A DNA stretch of 64,000 nucleotides from Triangularia verruculosa (lineage: Eukaryota > Ascomycota > Sordariomycetes > Sordariales > Podosporaceae), in the NCBI GenBank assembly GCA_033296885.1, contig MU863923.1, positions 124,001-188,000 on the forward strand. The letters run 5' to 3'. Under the pieces are notes generated by a model, which was not told the origin of the DNA, ran no database searches, and was given only the letters and a program-made list of their open reading frames with translations. Numbering within the stretch: the first letter of the stretch is position 1; the number at the start of each line of letters is the position of its first letter. The position numbers and the translations under genes are program-made. Shown here piece by piece: positions 1-12,300 of the stretch.

Positions 1-1550
1 AAACGAACACTCTCCTCCCAGGCAGCTCTTTCGGCGTCCTCATCATCGGCACGCCAATGGCCATCCTTGACAATACGTAAAAAGCCGAGAAAGTCACATG
101 TAGACCGGACCCGACCAAGACAATATTTGCACAGAGGATACGCGTTTTGTGACGAGTCCGACTCGCTGGTGCGGAAACGATGCGTTCGGAGATACTGCTC
201 CTCGGTCCTCTGTTCGCCACAAAGAGAGCATGGGATAAGTTCAGGTCTCATGATCCTGCCAAATCTGCCGGTGGTTGTGGATGGCGCGGGTTCAACAACC
301 AAGGTTCCTTCCGTCATGGCTGCCAGAACACTTCGGCGAGCGAGCCAGGATAGACCAGGTGCATTGTCCAGTCGGAGAGTTGGCTCGATGTCTTCTGTCA
401 AAACCCTCTTGTAGAATTTGGTTTCCTTCAAGTGGGGTAAAACTGGTGCGGCGGTCGACGAGGTCGTGCTCACAGATGAAGCAGGGGTATTTGGCGTCTG
501 CGGAGAGGTCGCTGGAGAACTAGCGGTAGCATTGGTCGCAAGAGATGTGCTGGACAGGTTACCCGCTGTTACATGGGATGCCACGGATCCAAGACCAAGC
601 CCGAGTGACACCAGCCCGGAGCTCGAGGCATTCGAGGGGGTGCGCTGGGACGAAAGTCGTTTCGAGGTTTGCACAAGATCCTTGAAGTCCCTGAATGCCG
701 CCAAATCCGTACGAAGGACCGGGTGCAGTAACTGCGTAAAGCTCGTAGGATATGACGGCGTGAGCGTGGCAGGGAGGCTTTGACTGTGACTGTGATGCGG
801 GTGGTTCATTGTGATGGATGGGCCGTCCGAGTCCTCGAATTTGCTGAAGCTCGGCGATGATGGACAGGTCGGGGGTGACTGCTCCTCATTTGCTGCAGTC
901 ATTTGCTCCATGACGTTCTTCAATTCAACCAGCTGTTCCTGTTGCGACCTAAGAATGGCTTCCGTGTCGGCAAGCTGTGCTTTTAACTGATCGTTCTTAC
1001 GTTGGAGCACCTCCTGTTCTTTCCTCGCGTCCTCCTTGGCCGAAATAACCATCTTGTTGGCCTCCTCGAAAAGCGCGGCCGTCAAGTTTTCCAGCTCCTG
1101 CTCGATCTTCTTCTTCTGCTGCTCCATGTCCGCACGCGCCCGCTTCTCCTCGGCAACACGCGCCAAAAGATGGCTCTTTTCGGCCTCGACGGTTTTCCTT
1201 CGGACCCAAACGTCCCCTGCCAACATTTCCCTTTGCTCGGCCACCTGAACTTCAAGCTGCCGAACCTGTTCGCGGGCCTTTTCCAATTCCAGCCTTGTCG
1301 CAGAGAGATTGTCGTCCAAAGTCGTCTGATGATTGATGGCATTGATGAGCTTCGTACTCAGGGTTGCAACCTCCTGGTCGAGATCGGGGTGGTGGGACGC
1401 AGCCATGACTTCGGGGTCTGCAGGGCTCATCGCCCTACTCCTAGGATCGGGGATGGTGCTCAAGTCATTCTCGTCGTCGTGTTCTTGGGGTGAAAAGAGA
1501 CGCTTCGGCTGGGGAGTTGAAGGGATGGAACGAGTAATATCGGTAGTCAT
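1..1550 (-). CDS. SEC2: Sec2-type Rab guanine-nucleotide exchange factor (partial, C-terminus off the left edge)
   Basis: The frame is open without introns from the ATG at 1550 to the window edge (about 516 residues seen). Residues about 45-220 form a long heptad-rich coiled coil (for example ATLSTKLINAINHQTTLDDN followed by LEKAREQVRQLEVQVAEQ), which matches the Sec2p/Rabin Rab-GEF region. A Ser/Thr/Pro-rich linker follows. Near the end there is a cysteine-containing block with CSLCGE and CKYCLG, which fungal Sec2 homologues share. In yeast, Sec2 activates the Rab Sec4 on secretory vesicles on the way to exocytosis. The role here is inferred from the family. The start is the first in-frame ATG. 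A 12-codon upstream reading frame overlaps it (listed separately). The missing 3' end cannot be judged. Confidence 0.88.
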   Translation of the reverse strand, partial: MTTDITRSIPSTPQPKRLFSPQEHDDENDLSTIPDPRSRAMSPADPEVMAASHHPDLDQEVATLSTKLINAINHQTTLDDNLSATRLELEKAREQVRQLEVQVAEQREMLAGDVWVRRKTVEAEKSHLLARVAEEKRARADMEQQKKKIEQELENLTAALFEEANKMVISAKEDARKEQEVLQRKNDQLKAQLADTEAILRSQQEQLVELKNVMEQMTAANEEQSPPTCPSSPSFSKFEDSDGPSITMNHPHHSHSQSLPATLTPSYPTSFTQLLHPVLRTDLAAFRDFKDLVQTSKRLSSQRTPSNASSSGLVSLGLGLGSVASHVTAGNLSSTSLATNATASSPATSPQTPNTPASSVSTTSSTAAPVLPHLKETKFYKRVLTEDIEPTLRLDNAPGLSWLARRSVLAAMTEGTLVVEPAPSTTTGRFGRIMRPELIPCSLCGEQRTEEQYLRTHRFRTSESDSSQNAYPLCKYCLGRVRSTCDFLGFLRIVKDGHWRADDEDAERAAWEESVR

Positions 1551-1582
1551 GGACGATTCGGCGATGGAATTGGCCCTGGCAT
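1547..1582 (-). promoter_or_regulatory. upstream ORF overlapping the SEC2 start codon
   Basis: Reading the minus strand, an ATG at 1582 opens an 11-residue frame whose TGA stop (1549-1547) overlaps the ATG of the Sec2 frame (1550-1548) as ATGA. This geometry could allow termination-reinitiation or dampen translation. Whether the transcript includes the upstream ATG is unknown. Confidence 0.35.
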
Positions 1583-4500
1583 GACCTAGCGAAGGCTTCG
1601 GTGAGGCGGCTCTTAAGATACTAGAGAGCGATCTATTGTGGGCTACCTTGGGGCGGCCAACGGGTTGGACGGGCTGATGCGAGGACCAGCCGGCCACCGT
1701 AACGAAGCTTTGCCACAGCTTGTTAGTAACGGCCACGTGACGCCTGCAAGAAGCGATGGGGATTATGGAGCGAAGCGCGACGGAAGAACACCCCAACAAC
1801 GCGAGTCATCCCAAGGAAGAGCACAGCGCACAAAACCATATGGGCTGTTAACAGGCCGAAGCGTAAATGCTTCCAGGGGTTTTGGGGCGTGTGCCTTAGT
1901 CAGAGCAGGGCTGCATTGGAAGCCAGAAGCCAAAAGCCAAATGGAAATAAGGTGCAGCTTGCAAAAGCAAAGAGTTCCCTGTCGTGCACATACTTGTAAT
2001 CCAGCTTGGGAGATTTGCGAAGGACCACACCAGAAGCTGGCGGGTCCTTGATCACCGAAAAAAAAAAAAAAGGGTTGCTGCTTCCTCCGTTACTCGAACT
2101 CGTGGCTGCACAGGGAAATCGCGTCTGCTACCGGCGGGTGAGACAACGAGATGAATGTCTGAGGTGTTTGTCGGACGGTCACGGCCACCGTCAGCCGAGG
2201 CATGCGTCGGGGTGTTTTCGGTCTCGAAGGTGAGAAAAAAAAAGAAAAAAAAGCGTATCCAAAGGCGGCGCGCTCAGATCGGAACAGGACAACACGCGGC
2301 GTTGGTGGGTGGGAGGCAAGCTGTCCAAAGCAAGAAGATGGGACTCCAGCCGATGCAGGAGAGGCAGAAGGAGAAGCAGTCTCCGGGCAAGCCAAAGCGG
2401 ATGCGGGCAGAGGTGATAACCTGCAGCAAAGAGCAGCAGCGAGTGAAGGCGAGCTTGGCAGCTTGCTGGGCCTTGTTGCGATGGGCAGGCTACAGACTCT
2501 GAAAGGACAAGCGCCCCCAGATTTCCAGCTTCCCGTCCTTCTGGACAGGGGTGGGATCGGTTCTCATTGGACCCCGCCCAGTCCCTGATTGCTTGGAGCG
2601 GAGTCCAGACGTGGGAGGAAGGCGCAACAGCGCTTGATGGATGATGGTATCGCTCAGGTTGGTCATGGATGGAGGACTGGTTGTGCTGGTGTCCCCAGCC
2701 TTTCCTATGCCTTCGTGTTGATTCAACTGACTCTCGATGGCCCGGATGGCTCAACAATAGCTGGCCCGGCTGCTGCGGCCGGCCACACTAGCCACGTTGA
2801 CCCGGCCGGAACACCTAGCCAGGGCAGGTTCGGCTGCTGACTGATGATACGTACAGAAAGTACGGTGTTGGCCGAGTCTCTTTGTTCGATGGGCCAACTT
2901 TCTCCGAATAACGTCATCGATCAACCCAAACCGGGATTCTTGTTTGGAATGCATTTCTTAAAGGCCCCTGCTATGCGGCTCAGCTGGCCAGAGCGGAGCG
3001 GATGGGCGGGTCAGGTTTGGATCCCATCTCCGGGAGCTTGGACCCCATGGTCTGTAGGTGGGTAAACTCTCAAGAAGCTTGTCGCCGACTCGGAACCTCG
3101 GGCCAGCATCCGGGTCCGTGTGATTAGCATTTGAAGGTGACATTTCGTGGCAGTTGGGCTATTTCGAGATGGTCACATAAAATTGACTAAAGGTATCGAC
3201 AGGGACAACGCTCAGTTCGGACTGGTCTCGGCGGATGTGCAAACCCTGTGTGAAGATCAGGTGCATCGAAAAGTCCTCCCGCTTAGCGAAAAGATATCGG
3301 GTGTGACATGCGATCTGATAAGCCTCTGCGCCATTTGGGCGATAAACACAGTCACCAACTGCGGAGAAGTTCCAATGCAGAAGAGGTTACGTTATGGTTT
3401 CAAAGCCACTATAGTGGGACTCTGGGACAGCTACAATAGCACTCGGATTTCTCACTCCAAGCATGATTAAATCAGGCAAGAGGGTGCGAGGCCACCTCCA
3501 GCCCCTCCTCCACCCCACCTTCCTGTCATTATTCTGCTCTCGACAGAATCGAGAGGAACCTAGAAGGTGCTACACTCTCAACATCGGGCAGCAGCAGGAG
3601 CCTGCCGGACCCGGAAATGGTTCCGATCAGCAGACAGGTCTGTGCTTGATGCGCGTTCTGTGATTGCTTGTGCGTTTCTTGCGTGTTACACCACACAAGT
3701 CCGCCATCTGTCTCCCATCGAGGGAAAAGCACACCCTCGTCTCAAGACCCAGCCCATGACATACCAAGGCCTCGTATTTCTGACGCCTTGTCTTGTCTGC
3801 CATGCATATGTGAGAAACTTAGGGCACACCGAGAGCTTATGCATCTCATGAGCCCAATCACTCTGTTCAGGATGTTGAGTCTTGGTAGCAGGAGGCAAAG
3901 GTACCGCGCCCGTCTGGGAATCTTCGTTTACGCTTTTAGCATATACTAAGTCTACATACAGAACATCGTAACTACCGTGTACCACTGTCTTTCACTCTTC
4001 CTCGACAGCTGTCTGTTTCGGTGATCTCTTCGCTGCCTACATCATTGCTTTTCCTGGGCGGCATATCCAAGTCAGGACACCGACCACCTCCACGCTCGCT
4101 AAAACAGTGGCTGCACAGCAGCTGGGGAACGGGGCAGAGGACGAACACTTGGAGCCACTCTAGCCAAGGACTTCCGCCAAAATCCGTCGAGTGGCATTAG
4201 TGCCAGTTGCACGGCATGGGACGGGGCGGGAACCGCTTTCAGTGTCACATATCACGGCCTCTGCAGCATGAGACAGTGCAGTGCCGGACCATAACACGGC
4301 GAAGCAGATGCAATCATTTTCCCTGCTCTCTGGGCCCGGGCTTCCAGTCAAGGCCTGAAAGGCACGTCAGCTATACGATGGATATTGGGGCACGGAGAAC
4401 CTTGAGGGACTTATCGAGCCCGGACAGCATGCTTGTTTCAAACATGCATGGTCGTGGTAGGCAAAGAGGACATCTTCCACGACCGACATGAGCTCATCTG

Positions 4501-6140
4501 AAAAGTTGCAAGTGGCGGTCAAGTCTTGATGTGTCGGCAGCTACTGACATTCCTTAACCAACAGGCTGCAAGACGGGACAGCGAGAGTCAGCCCTCAAGT
4601 TGAACCAACGAGAATGACAGAAAACTTGCATGCCAATATCATATTAGGAGGCAGATCGTCGACTAAGAGAGCAGACGCTTACTTCTCTTTGGTTCTCAAT
4701 TCTCACCCCGCGTCTCCATTGCTTCTTCGTCGGCAAGTCAAGCTCAAAAGGGTAGCTGCATCGCAGTTACTTCGGGCAGAAAATGTCCACCTGCAGTACA
4801 TGTCTGTGATGACCAATAACCCCCGCTAGGAAGGCCAAGTGCCGCTCTCTTCGGGAGAGGGCCAAGTTCTAGATTTGCCTGTCCCCTTTCCGACTCCTCA
4901 AGGCCAGCGGCTGGGTGTATGTGGTATCTGCGGGGGGGCTGGGCACTTCTCGGAGACTGCACCTCGCCTCAGAACAGAATTAACCCTTCAAGTCTGGTGC
5001 CCCTGAATAGACCCTGGCCTGCTGTGACTGGCCGCGCTTTTAGAGCCCTGTCAAATTTGGCGGGAAGGCTTAGTTCCCGGGGTTTCTTGCAGCCGTTCCC
5101 GCTAGATCTGCAGAATCTGGGGAATAGACACTGTCAACAGTTGAAGTGATAGCTTCCAGGCAGTTGGAACGACCCTCGAGCCAGCTTCTTCTGCGCAGTT
5201 CAATTGGCTCGATCATCTCTTCTGATCCTACAAATGAGAATCGATCTGATTTGACCCTCTCGTCTAAAAGAGTGGCGCATATTAACGGACTTGGCATACT
5301 TTCTTTCTGCAAGGTATCGGGTATCTCTCCCCTCAATGAGCTCGACGCTCCAGTCTTTGCTTCTTGCGTGCCGCTCGGCATTTCCACACGACGGCACTGG
5401 GGACGAACCGTGCGAGGCGGCTCCCCAAGACGCAGTCCAGCATTGCACAGCATGAAGGACTACCTCTGTACGACCTTGTTACATTCAGGCCCACCGTTAG
5501 GTGTAACGGAAGGCACCTCATCGTTGCTGTGACGGGTTCTATCGAGCGTCTGGAAGAGTCTGGGATGGTACCCAAAGAGAGGGTTTGAGAGTGTCTAGTC
5601 AAACTTCGAGCGGTGGAGTTTGCGTTTCGGGGAGAGTGTTCTTTTGCTAATGTGTCTAACTTCATTTCGGAAGGGCTGAGAGGTGCAGGTTGTCGACATC
5701 GACCCTTTTCACACAGTGCTGGCGGTCCTGGACCTTTCCCCGGAGACCTTTTGTCCCAGACCACTAAAAAGTTCCATCTGGCTGCGAGAGGCCCGATTGG
5801 GGACACATCCAGAGACCATCCCAATCAACCTAGAGGTGTGAAGGGAGTGACTGTTCCGGAACACTGTCCCCGGAATCACGATTGACTTTTGAGTCTGTAA
5901 CAGGTCCAGCTCTCAGCTCGAGACCTTGGGGTCGACAGTTCTGACATCCTCTTTGGTCACAGTGCAGAGGTGAAGTCTCTGCATCATTAGGTCCGGGTCA
6001 AGATCCAATGGCTGGAAAAAACATAAATATCAGACTTTTCCCTCGAGGTTTCCTTGCTGCGATTGTTCACTCTGAACTTTGTCAACCCATTCTCTGTGTC
6101 GTTTAGCAACATATCAGGGTTCCACTCACGAAGACCAACA
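1551..6140. other. long intergenic region with no supported gene
   Basis: About 4.6 kb between the Sec2 start and the zinc-finger gene. All reading frames are short, lack any recognisable family, and show no pair of exons that splice into a plausible protein. An A13 tract lies near 2058-2070. No tRNA, transposon terminal repeat or array was recognised. The region must contain the divergent promoters of both flanking genes. Confidence 0.6.
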
Positions 6141-7824
6141 ATGGCTGACACGGATGGTTATCATTTACCTCTTCCACTTGGCGAAGGCAACCAGAACTGG
6201 ATAGTAGGTGCACCATAGTCCCCGTTAACTTTGTGCTGTTTGCTTTCAAGGCTTGTCTTTATTAACCAACATCAGGAATCATGGCCCTCTACCGAGTCCC
6301 CATACTTCGGAAATACAATGGACTTCTCCCAACCCTCGCCCTATGACTTGCCCACCATGGGAAGTTCATTCCTCGCCGAATCGCACGTCGCTTGGTCCCC
6401 TGTACTACCCGGTAACTCTGTGCCTTGGTACGATTTGATAGGGAGGGAACAAGACTGTGATGAATGGCGACGCAACCCACTCGGCAGTCATAACCACCCT
6501 CAGAGTATCCAGCATTTCCATACGCCGGCACCACCCATGGGATTGTTCCAAACCCCTTTGTCGTACGCACCCCAGACATCTGGGTCACCGATAACCCAAA
6601 ATACCTCCGCTCAGGGCCAATACTCCACTCCTGAAGCTTCTCAGCATAGCCTAGGAGCACCCCAACAACATCACCCACACCAGAACTTGGACCAACAATC
6701 TCCCCAAGACCTCCAACAAGCATCTGTGATGTCTGTTTCTCAAAACATGCTGGGTCCTACCACAGACAACCATGGCCTCCAGTCATTCCAGCCAACCTTT
6801 CATGGGTCTTTACAGCCTCCGCACACACCCCGATTTGACGGCCTCCCCAATATGATCGACATGGATGCCATCGACCATTCGGCCGCCACCCCATTCAACA
6901 CCCCTACTACCATGTCCCCTCCACCCATAGTCTTCCCCGCAGCGCCACCACTTCCACCCCTCCACCCGGCCCCTATTCCTGTCTCCCTCCCGCTGCAATC
7001 ACCTCTCGAAAACAACCACCTAGCACCCCGTCCCCATTCCCGCTCTGGCTCACGTCCGCCACGCAGTCTCCACCGGGGAAGAGCACTACCGGTGCACCCA
7101 TCTCCAAACCGATGGCCAAATCTGCGAGGCAGAATTCAATCGCCACTTTGAACTCGACCGCCACATCGAGGCCCTCCACACCAGGACGCTTAGAGCAACC
7201 TGTCACGACTGCAACCCACCCCATACCTAGTGAGTTTTTTTTTTCTTTTTTTTTTTTCCTACGCCTTACTCTCTCTCTCTCCCTCTTTCTACTATCAAAA
7301 ATGGGGATTTTTTCAGCTTTTTATTAAGACAATGTGATTTCTTTTGAATGTGAAACAGCAGTAGACACGACTGCTGGCGCCGCCATTGGCGGAAGACACA
7401 CGCGCTCCGGTTCATCGAGGAGAGGGGAGATGAGTATTTTCAGGGGATGGTTGACGAGCAAAAAAGACAAAAAGAGGCGGAGGAAAGGGAGGAAAGGGGA
7501 GAGGATGAGGAAGTAGAGCAAGATCAGGGAGGGTCGGGGGGGAAGCCAAAAACTAAGAGAAAAAGAAGGGGAAAAAGGTCGACGGCGAATAGGTACAATA
7601 CTTATAAGCAACTGGGTCCGGGGTATGGGGAGGGGAACTGCTTGGGACTCATCATGCTGACGGAGGAGAAGGAGATTGCACTGGACGTTTGGAAGAAGAT
7701 GAAAGCGAACGGGAGGAATGGGCCGTTGTTTGAGGAGAGGAAGAGAAAACCGAGGTGGTACATGCGGGAGGTGGCTCAAGAGTTGGAACGGGGGTTGGGC
7801 AGAGGATGGGTACCACCAGTTTGA
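6141..7824 (+). CDS. C2H2 zinc-finger protein with Q/P-rich N-terminus (putative transcription factor)
   Basis: Exon 1 is 6141-6203 (21 codons), intron 6204-6275 (gtaggt...acatcag), and exon 2 opens at 6276 with a Gln/Pro/Ser/His-rich, probably disordered region. The C-terminal part is in another frame. It starts with a fungal C2H2-like finger (Cys about x9 Cys, then F-x5-L-x2-H-x4-H) at about 7096-7170, followed by CHDC near 7202. An intron at 7230-7358 (gtgagt...aaacag) joins TA to C as a Tyr codon and completes a second finger, C-x2-C ... WRRHWRKTH. A charged coiled region and a basic/hydrophobic tail reach the TGA at 7824. One further intron between about 6930 and 7070, of length 3n+1, is required. 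Candidates are 6981-7023 and 6930-7023, neither with a strong donor. DNA binding is inferred from the fingers. Confidence 0.7.
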
Positions 7825-8035
7825 AAAAAGTGTGCGTTTGATATTTTTGTTGTTTTCCTTTTTCTTTTTCTTGAATGTGCGGCGTGTGGGAAGCGATGGG
7901 ATGATAGGATATGATACCCCATAGAAAGAGGCTACTAGGCCTCCGGCTTTTGGAGTTATCATCAAGTAGTGTTTTCTTTTTTTTCTTTTTTTTTTTGTGA
8001 GCTATTAAATGAGACTGTTCTTCTTTGTGCATTAC
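7825..8035. terminator. convergent 3' region between the zinc-finger and CCDC97-like genes
   Basis: 211 bp separate the two convergent stop codons. T-rich runs (7852-7875 and 7970-7997) lie where the 3' UTRs and polyadenylation signals of both transcripts should be. No exact signal can be assigned. Confidence 0.4.
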
Positions 8036-8809
8036 TTAAAAATCCTGAATCCCCGTCTCCCCCTTTAACACTCTCTTAACTTTATCACCCCCCATCTCAT
8101 CATCGTCATCGTCACTCTCCACCGCCCACCTCGGCTCCTCTCCCTCAATCCACTCCTCCTCCTTCTCCCTCCTTTCCAGCTCGTCAAACTCATCCCTGCT
8201 GTCCACCTCCGCATAATCAAAATCCTCATCCTCCCCTCTGATGAACCGATCCTCCAAAAACTGCCTCCACCTCTCCGCCCCTTCCTCTTTTGTTTCTGGC
8301 GGGGGGAGCAGCTCTGCCGTAAAGCTCGCAAAGCTCGTCCCCGCAGCAGCAGCAGCAGCTTCTTCTGCTTTCCCTCCTTCACCCCCGGGACTACCATTTT
8401 GCTCTTCCCCCTGCTGCTGCTGCTGCTGCTGCCGAGACGACAATCTGGCCAGCCGCTCTTCGCCCCGCAGCAGACTGCCCTCCAGAACCCTGGCGTAGCC
8501 CTTCCCCCTGGAGTCGGCCTCCCGCTCGGCAGGGGTCAGGAACCGGCGGATCAGGTGGTCGTGGAGCAGCGGGTCCGAGAGCTCGTGGTCTGGGAGGTGG
8601 AAGTAGGACGGGTTGCGGGAGAGGTACTCCCGCCGCCGGTTTTGGATCTGGAGGCGGGTGAGCGCCGAGGGTGAGCGCTGGGGCCGGGGGCGAGGGCGGG
8701 AGTAGGGGTCTTCTTCTTGTGCTTCAACTTCCATCTTATTCCCTTGAGTAGTAGCAGCAGCAGCAGCAGCAGCTGCGGCCGAGGGTGGCGGTGGTGGTAT
8801 TGGTGCCAT
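8036..8809 (-). CDS. CCDC97-like protein (DUF2052 / CCD97-like C-terminal domain)
   Basis: Single exon, 257 aa. After a low-complexity Pro/Ala N-terminus, residues about 55-125 carry the family signature: RRREYLSRNPSYF, then LIRRFLTPAEREAD and GYARVLEGSLLRGEERL. A Gln run and an Ala-rich insert follow, then the acidic C-terminal block with WRQFLEDRFIRGEDEDFDY, which is typical of the CCD97-like domain. Animal CCDC97 has been linked to the SF3B part of the U2 snRNP, so a splicing-associated role is a family-level inference. Met26 is an alternative start after the Ala repeat. The Ala and Gln tracts correspond to GCA/CAG-type microsatellites in the DNA and may vary in length between strains. Confidence 0.85.
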   Translation of the reverse strand: MAPIPPPPPSAAAAAAAAATTQGNKMEVEAQEEDPYSRPRPRPQRSPSALTRLQIQNRRREYLSRNPSYFHLPDHELSDPLLHDHLIRRFLTPAEREADSRGKGYARVLEGSLLRGEERLARLSSRQQQQQQQGEEQNGSPGGEGGKAEEAAAAAAGTSFASFTAELLPPPETKEEGAERWRQFLEDRFIRGEDEDFDYAEVDSRDEFDELERREKEEEWIEGEEPRWAVESDDDDDEMGGDKVKRVLKGETGIQDF

Positions 8810-9332
8810 TTTTTTGAGTTGGTGATGGAGGTGGGTGAGATGAGTGGCTGTTGAAGGTTGGAAATGGCGCTGAAACTTGAACGTTTTGGTGGGCTAGAAA
8901 TGGCGGGGCTGGCGGGTTGGGTGCTGTATTTGCCGCTCTCTCAGCACTCATCACTTGACAGTCAGTCACATACACACCAGAATGAGATTGAAACCATGGG
9001 ATGAAGCTGCATTATTGCTTTTATCATTGCTTTTTCTGTGTCTGCAAGACTATGAGGGTATTTAAAAAATGAACAAGAGAAGGTGAAGTAGACATGACAG
9101 AAAACAGACTAAATACTGACAAAAGTGAGGTAAAAAAGAAAACGGTCAGATTAGACATTGACTTGGTAGCTTTCAAACCAGAAACACAAGAAACGCTCAT
9201 CCAAGAAAACACAAGAAAAATGACTAGATCGCCTGCTGAGATGAGAAACAAAACAAAAAAACTTCAAAACAAATCCACACATGTGATATACCACACATAC
9301 ACAAAAGGCAACATCCAAAAAATGGCTTCCGC
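8810..9332. other. intergenic region, CCDC97-like promoter and 3' flank of the Q-rich gene
   Basis: 523 bp between two minus-strand genes. It is A/T-richer than the neighbouring coding DNA, with A-rich runs at about 9240-9270. No gene or structured RNA was recognised. Confidence 0.5.
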
Positions 9333-12300
9333 TCACTCCCACTCCTGGAATTCCCCATAAGGATTCCACTCCTGCCCCGGATAGCTCGTCGCGCTCATCT
9401 GCACCCTCTCATCCTCCTTTTTCTTCCCCACGTTCATTGAGTCTTCATCAAACACCGGAATCTTCTCCTCCATCACCATGCGCTCCTGCGCCATTCTCTC
9501 CTCTTCGGCCTTCTTCTTCGCCCTTTCAAAGATGGCAATGTTCTCCCTCGCCACCGCCCCGTTCTGCGTCGTCTTGTTGCTTGGTGAGGCTGGCTTGAGG
9601 GTGGCCACTGTTGCCGAAGCAATGACGGGAGATTCAATATCGGAAGAGTCGTCACCAGAGTCGTGGTGGTTGGCGGCAGGGGGCGAGCTGGAGCGCGGGC
9701 GTGGCTGAACGGGAGGCTTAAGCTCGAGTTTGGGACGCGTGGTGTCGTGAGAGGGGCCGGGGGACTTGGTCTCTGTGGGCTCGGAGATGGTTATGGTGTT
9801 ATCAGCGCCGGTGGGCGGAGAGCGGTTTTGCACAGGGGACTGATGTTGCTGTTCTTGTTGTTGCTGCGGCACCTCCTGTTGCTTGGAAAGTGATGCTGGC
9901 TCCGGTTGTTGTTGTTGCTGCTCGAGCGGCTCAGGTTGCTGTTGCTGAGGGGCGAACTGCGAGTTGCGCGGAGTAGCATCGTAGATGTTGTCGTCCGCAA
10001 CACGAGTGGGCGTCTGTAGATGCTTGACCGGTGATGTAGGGCCTTGAAGGATCGGTTCAGAGCTGACAGTCCTGGAATCTTGAGGCGGGCTGACGGTCCT
10101 CGAACCGTGCGAAACGATGCCAGGGCCAGCAATGTGCATGGGAACCAATGCGCTCGGTGCCTGACGATCCGGGCTCCTGGGCGGTGGGAATTGGCTGCCG
10201 TTAGGAGGAGAGGGCGACTGCTTGGACTGCAAGTAACGCTGTTGCGAAGGGAGAGAGGCCAATCCATTGCCGGCAGAGAACTGGCGCTGGTGAGTGGTGC
10301 CGTTGTTTTGCGGGGGGCTTAACGCTCGTTTGAGAGGAATTGACTGCGTCGAGGGTAGGGTGTCGCTGTCCCGACTGTCAAGACGAGCTGGTTCTGGCCG
10401 GGTTTGCAGTGGTCCCTCAGGAGGCGACATATTTGGCGCATGCACCTGAGGCCCAGGCGTCCGCACCGAGGACTGAGGTGACACCTCGATTTGCGGGGCA
10501 GTCCCGGTCAAAGTGTTTGCTTGCTGCACCTGCACGGTGTGTTGAGGTTGCTGGGCTGGTTCAACCGGCTGAGCTAGCTGTGGAGGTTGCAATTGCTGCG
10601 TGTGTTGAGGCTCTGGAGAAGGAACCTGTTTACGCAACTGCGGCTGGCTGTTGAAAAGAGGAGACGGCTGAGAAGTAGGGGGAGCGGAACTCGGTGGAGG
10701 AGCTGGGATCTGAGCTGGAATTGGCGAAGGCGCTTCAACTTGAGTTTGTACCTGAGAGGCTGGCGAAGGAACTCGTGGGTCGACCGGACCTGAGGCACTG
10801 GAAGGCGGGGGAGAAGCGCCTTGGACTCCATTGGCTGGTTGGGGCCATTGCTGAGAGTAGCCTGCTGGGAGCACCTGCCCTTGAGGCATCATTTGTCCTT
10901 GAGGCATGCCGTACATCATGCCGACAGGTGCCGGACCAACGTAGAATCCAGCGGGTCCCGGTGCAACGCGTCCCTCGCCATGCACGTAACCATACGAAGC
11001 AGGAATCGGGACGCTCTCATACTTGGGCTCAGCGGGAGGAGGACCAGGTCGAGGGCCTTGCTGTTGGGATAGTGGGAGTGTCTGGACCGTTGGCGCTGAC
11101 GCCCCGGCCGGGTGATGTGCTCGAGTAATTTGCGACTGAGCTTGCGGCAGATATTGACCGTTAGGGACAGCCTGCTGGGGCTTCGGCCCCTGAGATTGCG
11201 CGCCAACTTGCAGCTGTTGCTGTGGCTGCAGTTGAGGTTGAGCTCCCACTTGGTGAGGCGCAAACGGCTGTGTCTTAGATGGCTGAGACGATTGACCAGC
11301 CAAAAACGGCTGGCCACCCATAGGCGGTAGAGCATTCGGCGAGTGAATTTCCATCTGCTTCGGTCCCTTCTTGAAGGCTCCCAGAAAGCCCGACAAGTTG
11401 CCACCCTTATCCTTCTCGGCCTTCTCTGGCTTAGGTACCGATGGCCCAGTTACCTTGCTGCCCTTGAAAAGCTTCGAAATCGTGCTTTGTTCTTTCTCCT
11501 TCTGCTGAAACTGAGGAATCATGGGGTTGCCATTGGGACGAGGACCCCTACCAGGACCAAATGGCGCACGGTTTGGCTGCGGACCAGTCTGGGCTGAACT
11601 CCAAGTAGGCTGGGTGTTGATCCCCTGAGGTGGTGCCTGTTGAGGCTGGCCGGACTGGATGCTTGACTGATATGAATGTCCGCTGGGAGGGCGGGGCCCG
11701 GCTCCTGCTCCTTGATTCAATCCCTGAGGATGCATATGTATAGATGGTGTCTCAACAGTAGGAGACACTGCCGATATTGATTGTCTTGATGGGGCTCTGC
11801 TGTCTGAGTCCTGGAGCTGAACACCGCCAGAAGGTTGGAACTGCGGTGGCCCGGCACTCTGATCGAGAGGAGGGCCTTGACTGTGAGGCGCCCCCTGAAA
11901 ACCGGAAGGAGGACCGTCTGGCGGAATAGACTGACCCCCATTCACCCCCTCCGATGCATTCAGAGGTTTCCGCGCAGGGTTCTGCGTCGGACTAAATTGA
12001 GAACCTGGCCCATAGCTTTGAGCTGGAGGTTGGCGGACCGCGACGGCCTGTTGAACAGTGAAGCTTGCGGGCGAATCATTCAGCTGTCGTCCTTGCTCAT
12101 GGGCAGCCTGCGCCGCAGGCTGAGACTTGCTAGAGACCGGAGACTCGAATGCAGAGCCAGCGGGAGTTGGGTCGAGCAACTTGGTTGGCTGGTACAACTG
12201 AGCATTTTGCAAGTAAGGCGTGGTCTCCTGTTCTTCCTGCCGATTTGGGGTCGACAAACTCTCTGCTTGACCATGTTGGAATGACAACTGGCTCTGTTGA

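Noticed and set aside
2191..2757. 188-codon minus-strand frame in the first intergenic region
   Set aside because: Ser/His/Leu/Pro mix without domain or intron partners. Several overlapping frames of equal quality exist on both strands.
5146..5824. overlapping frames of 128 (+) and 163 (-) codons
   Set aside because: Mutually overlapping, no family resemblance, unconvincing codon use.
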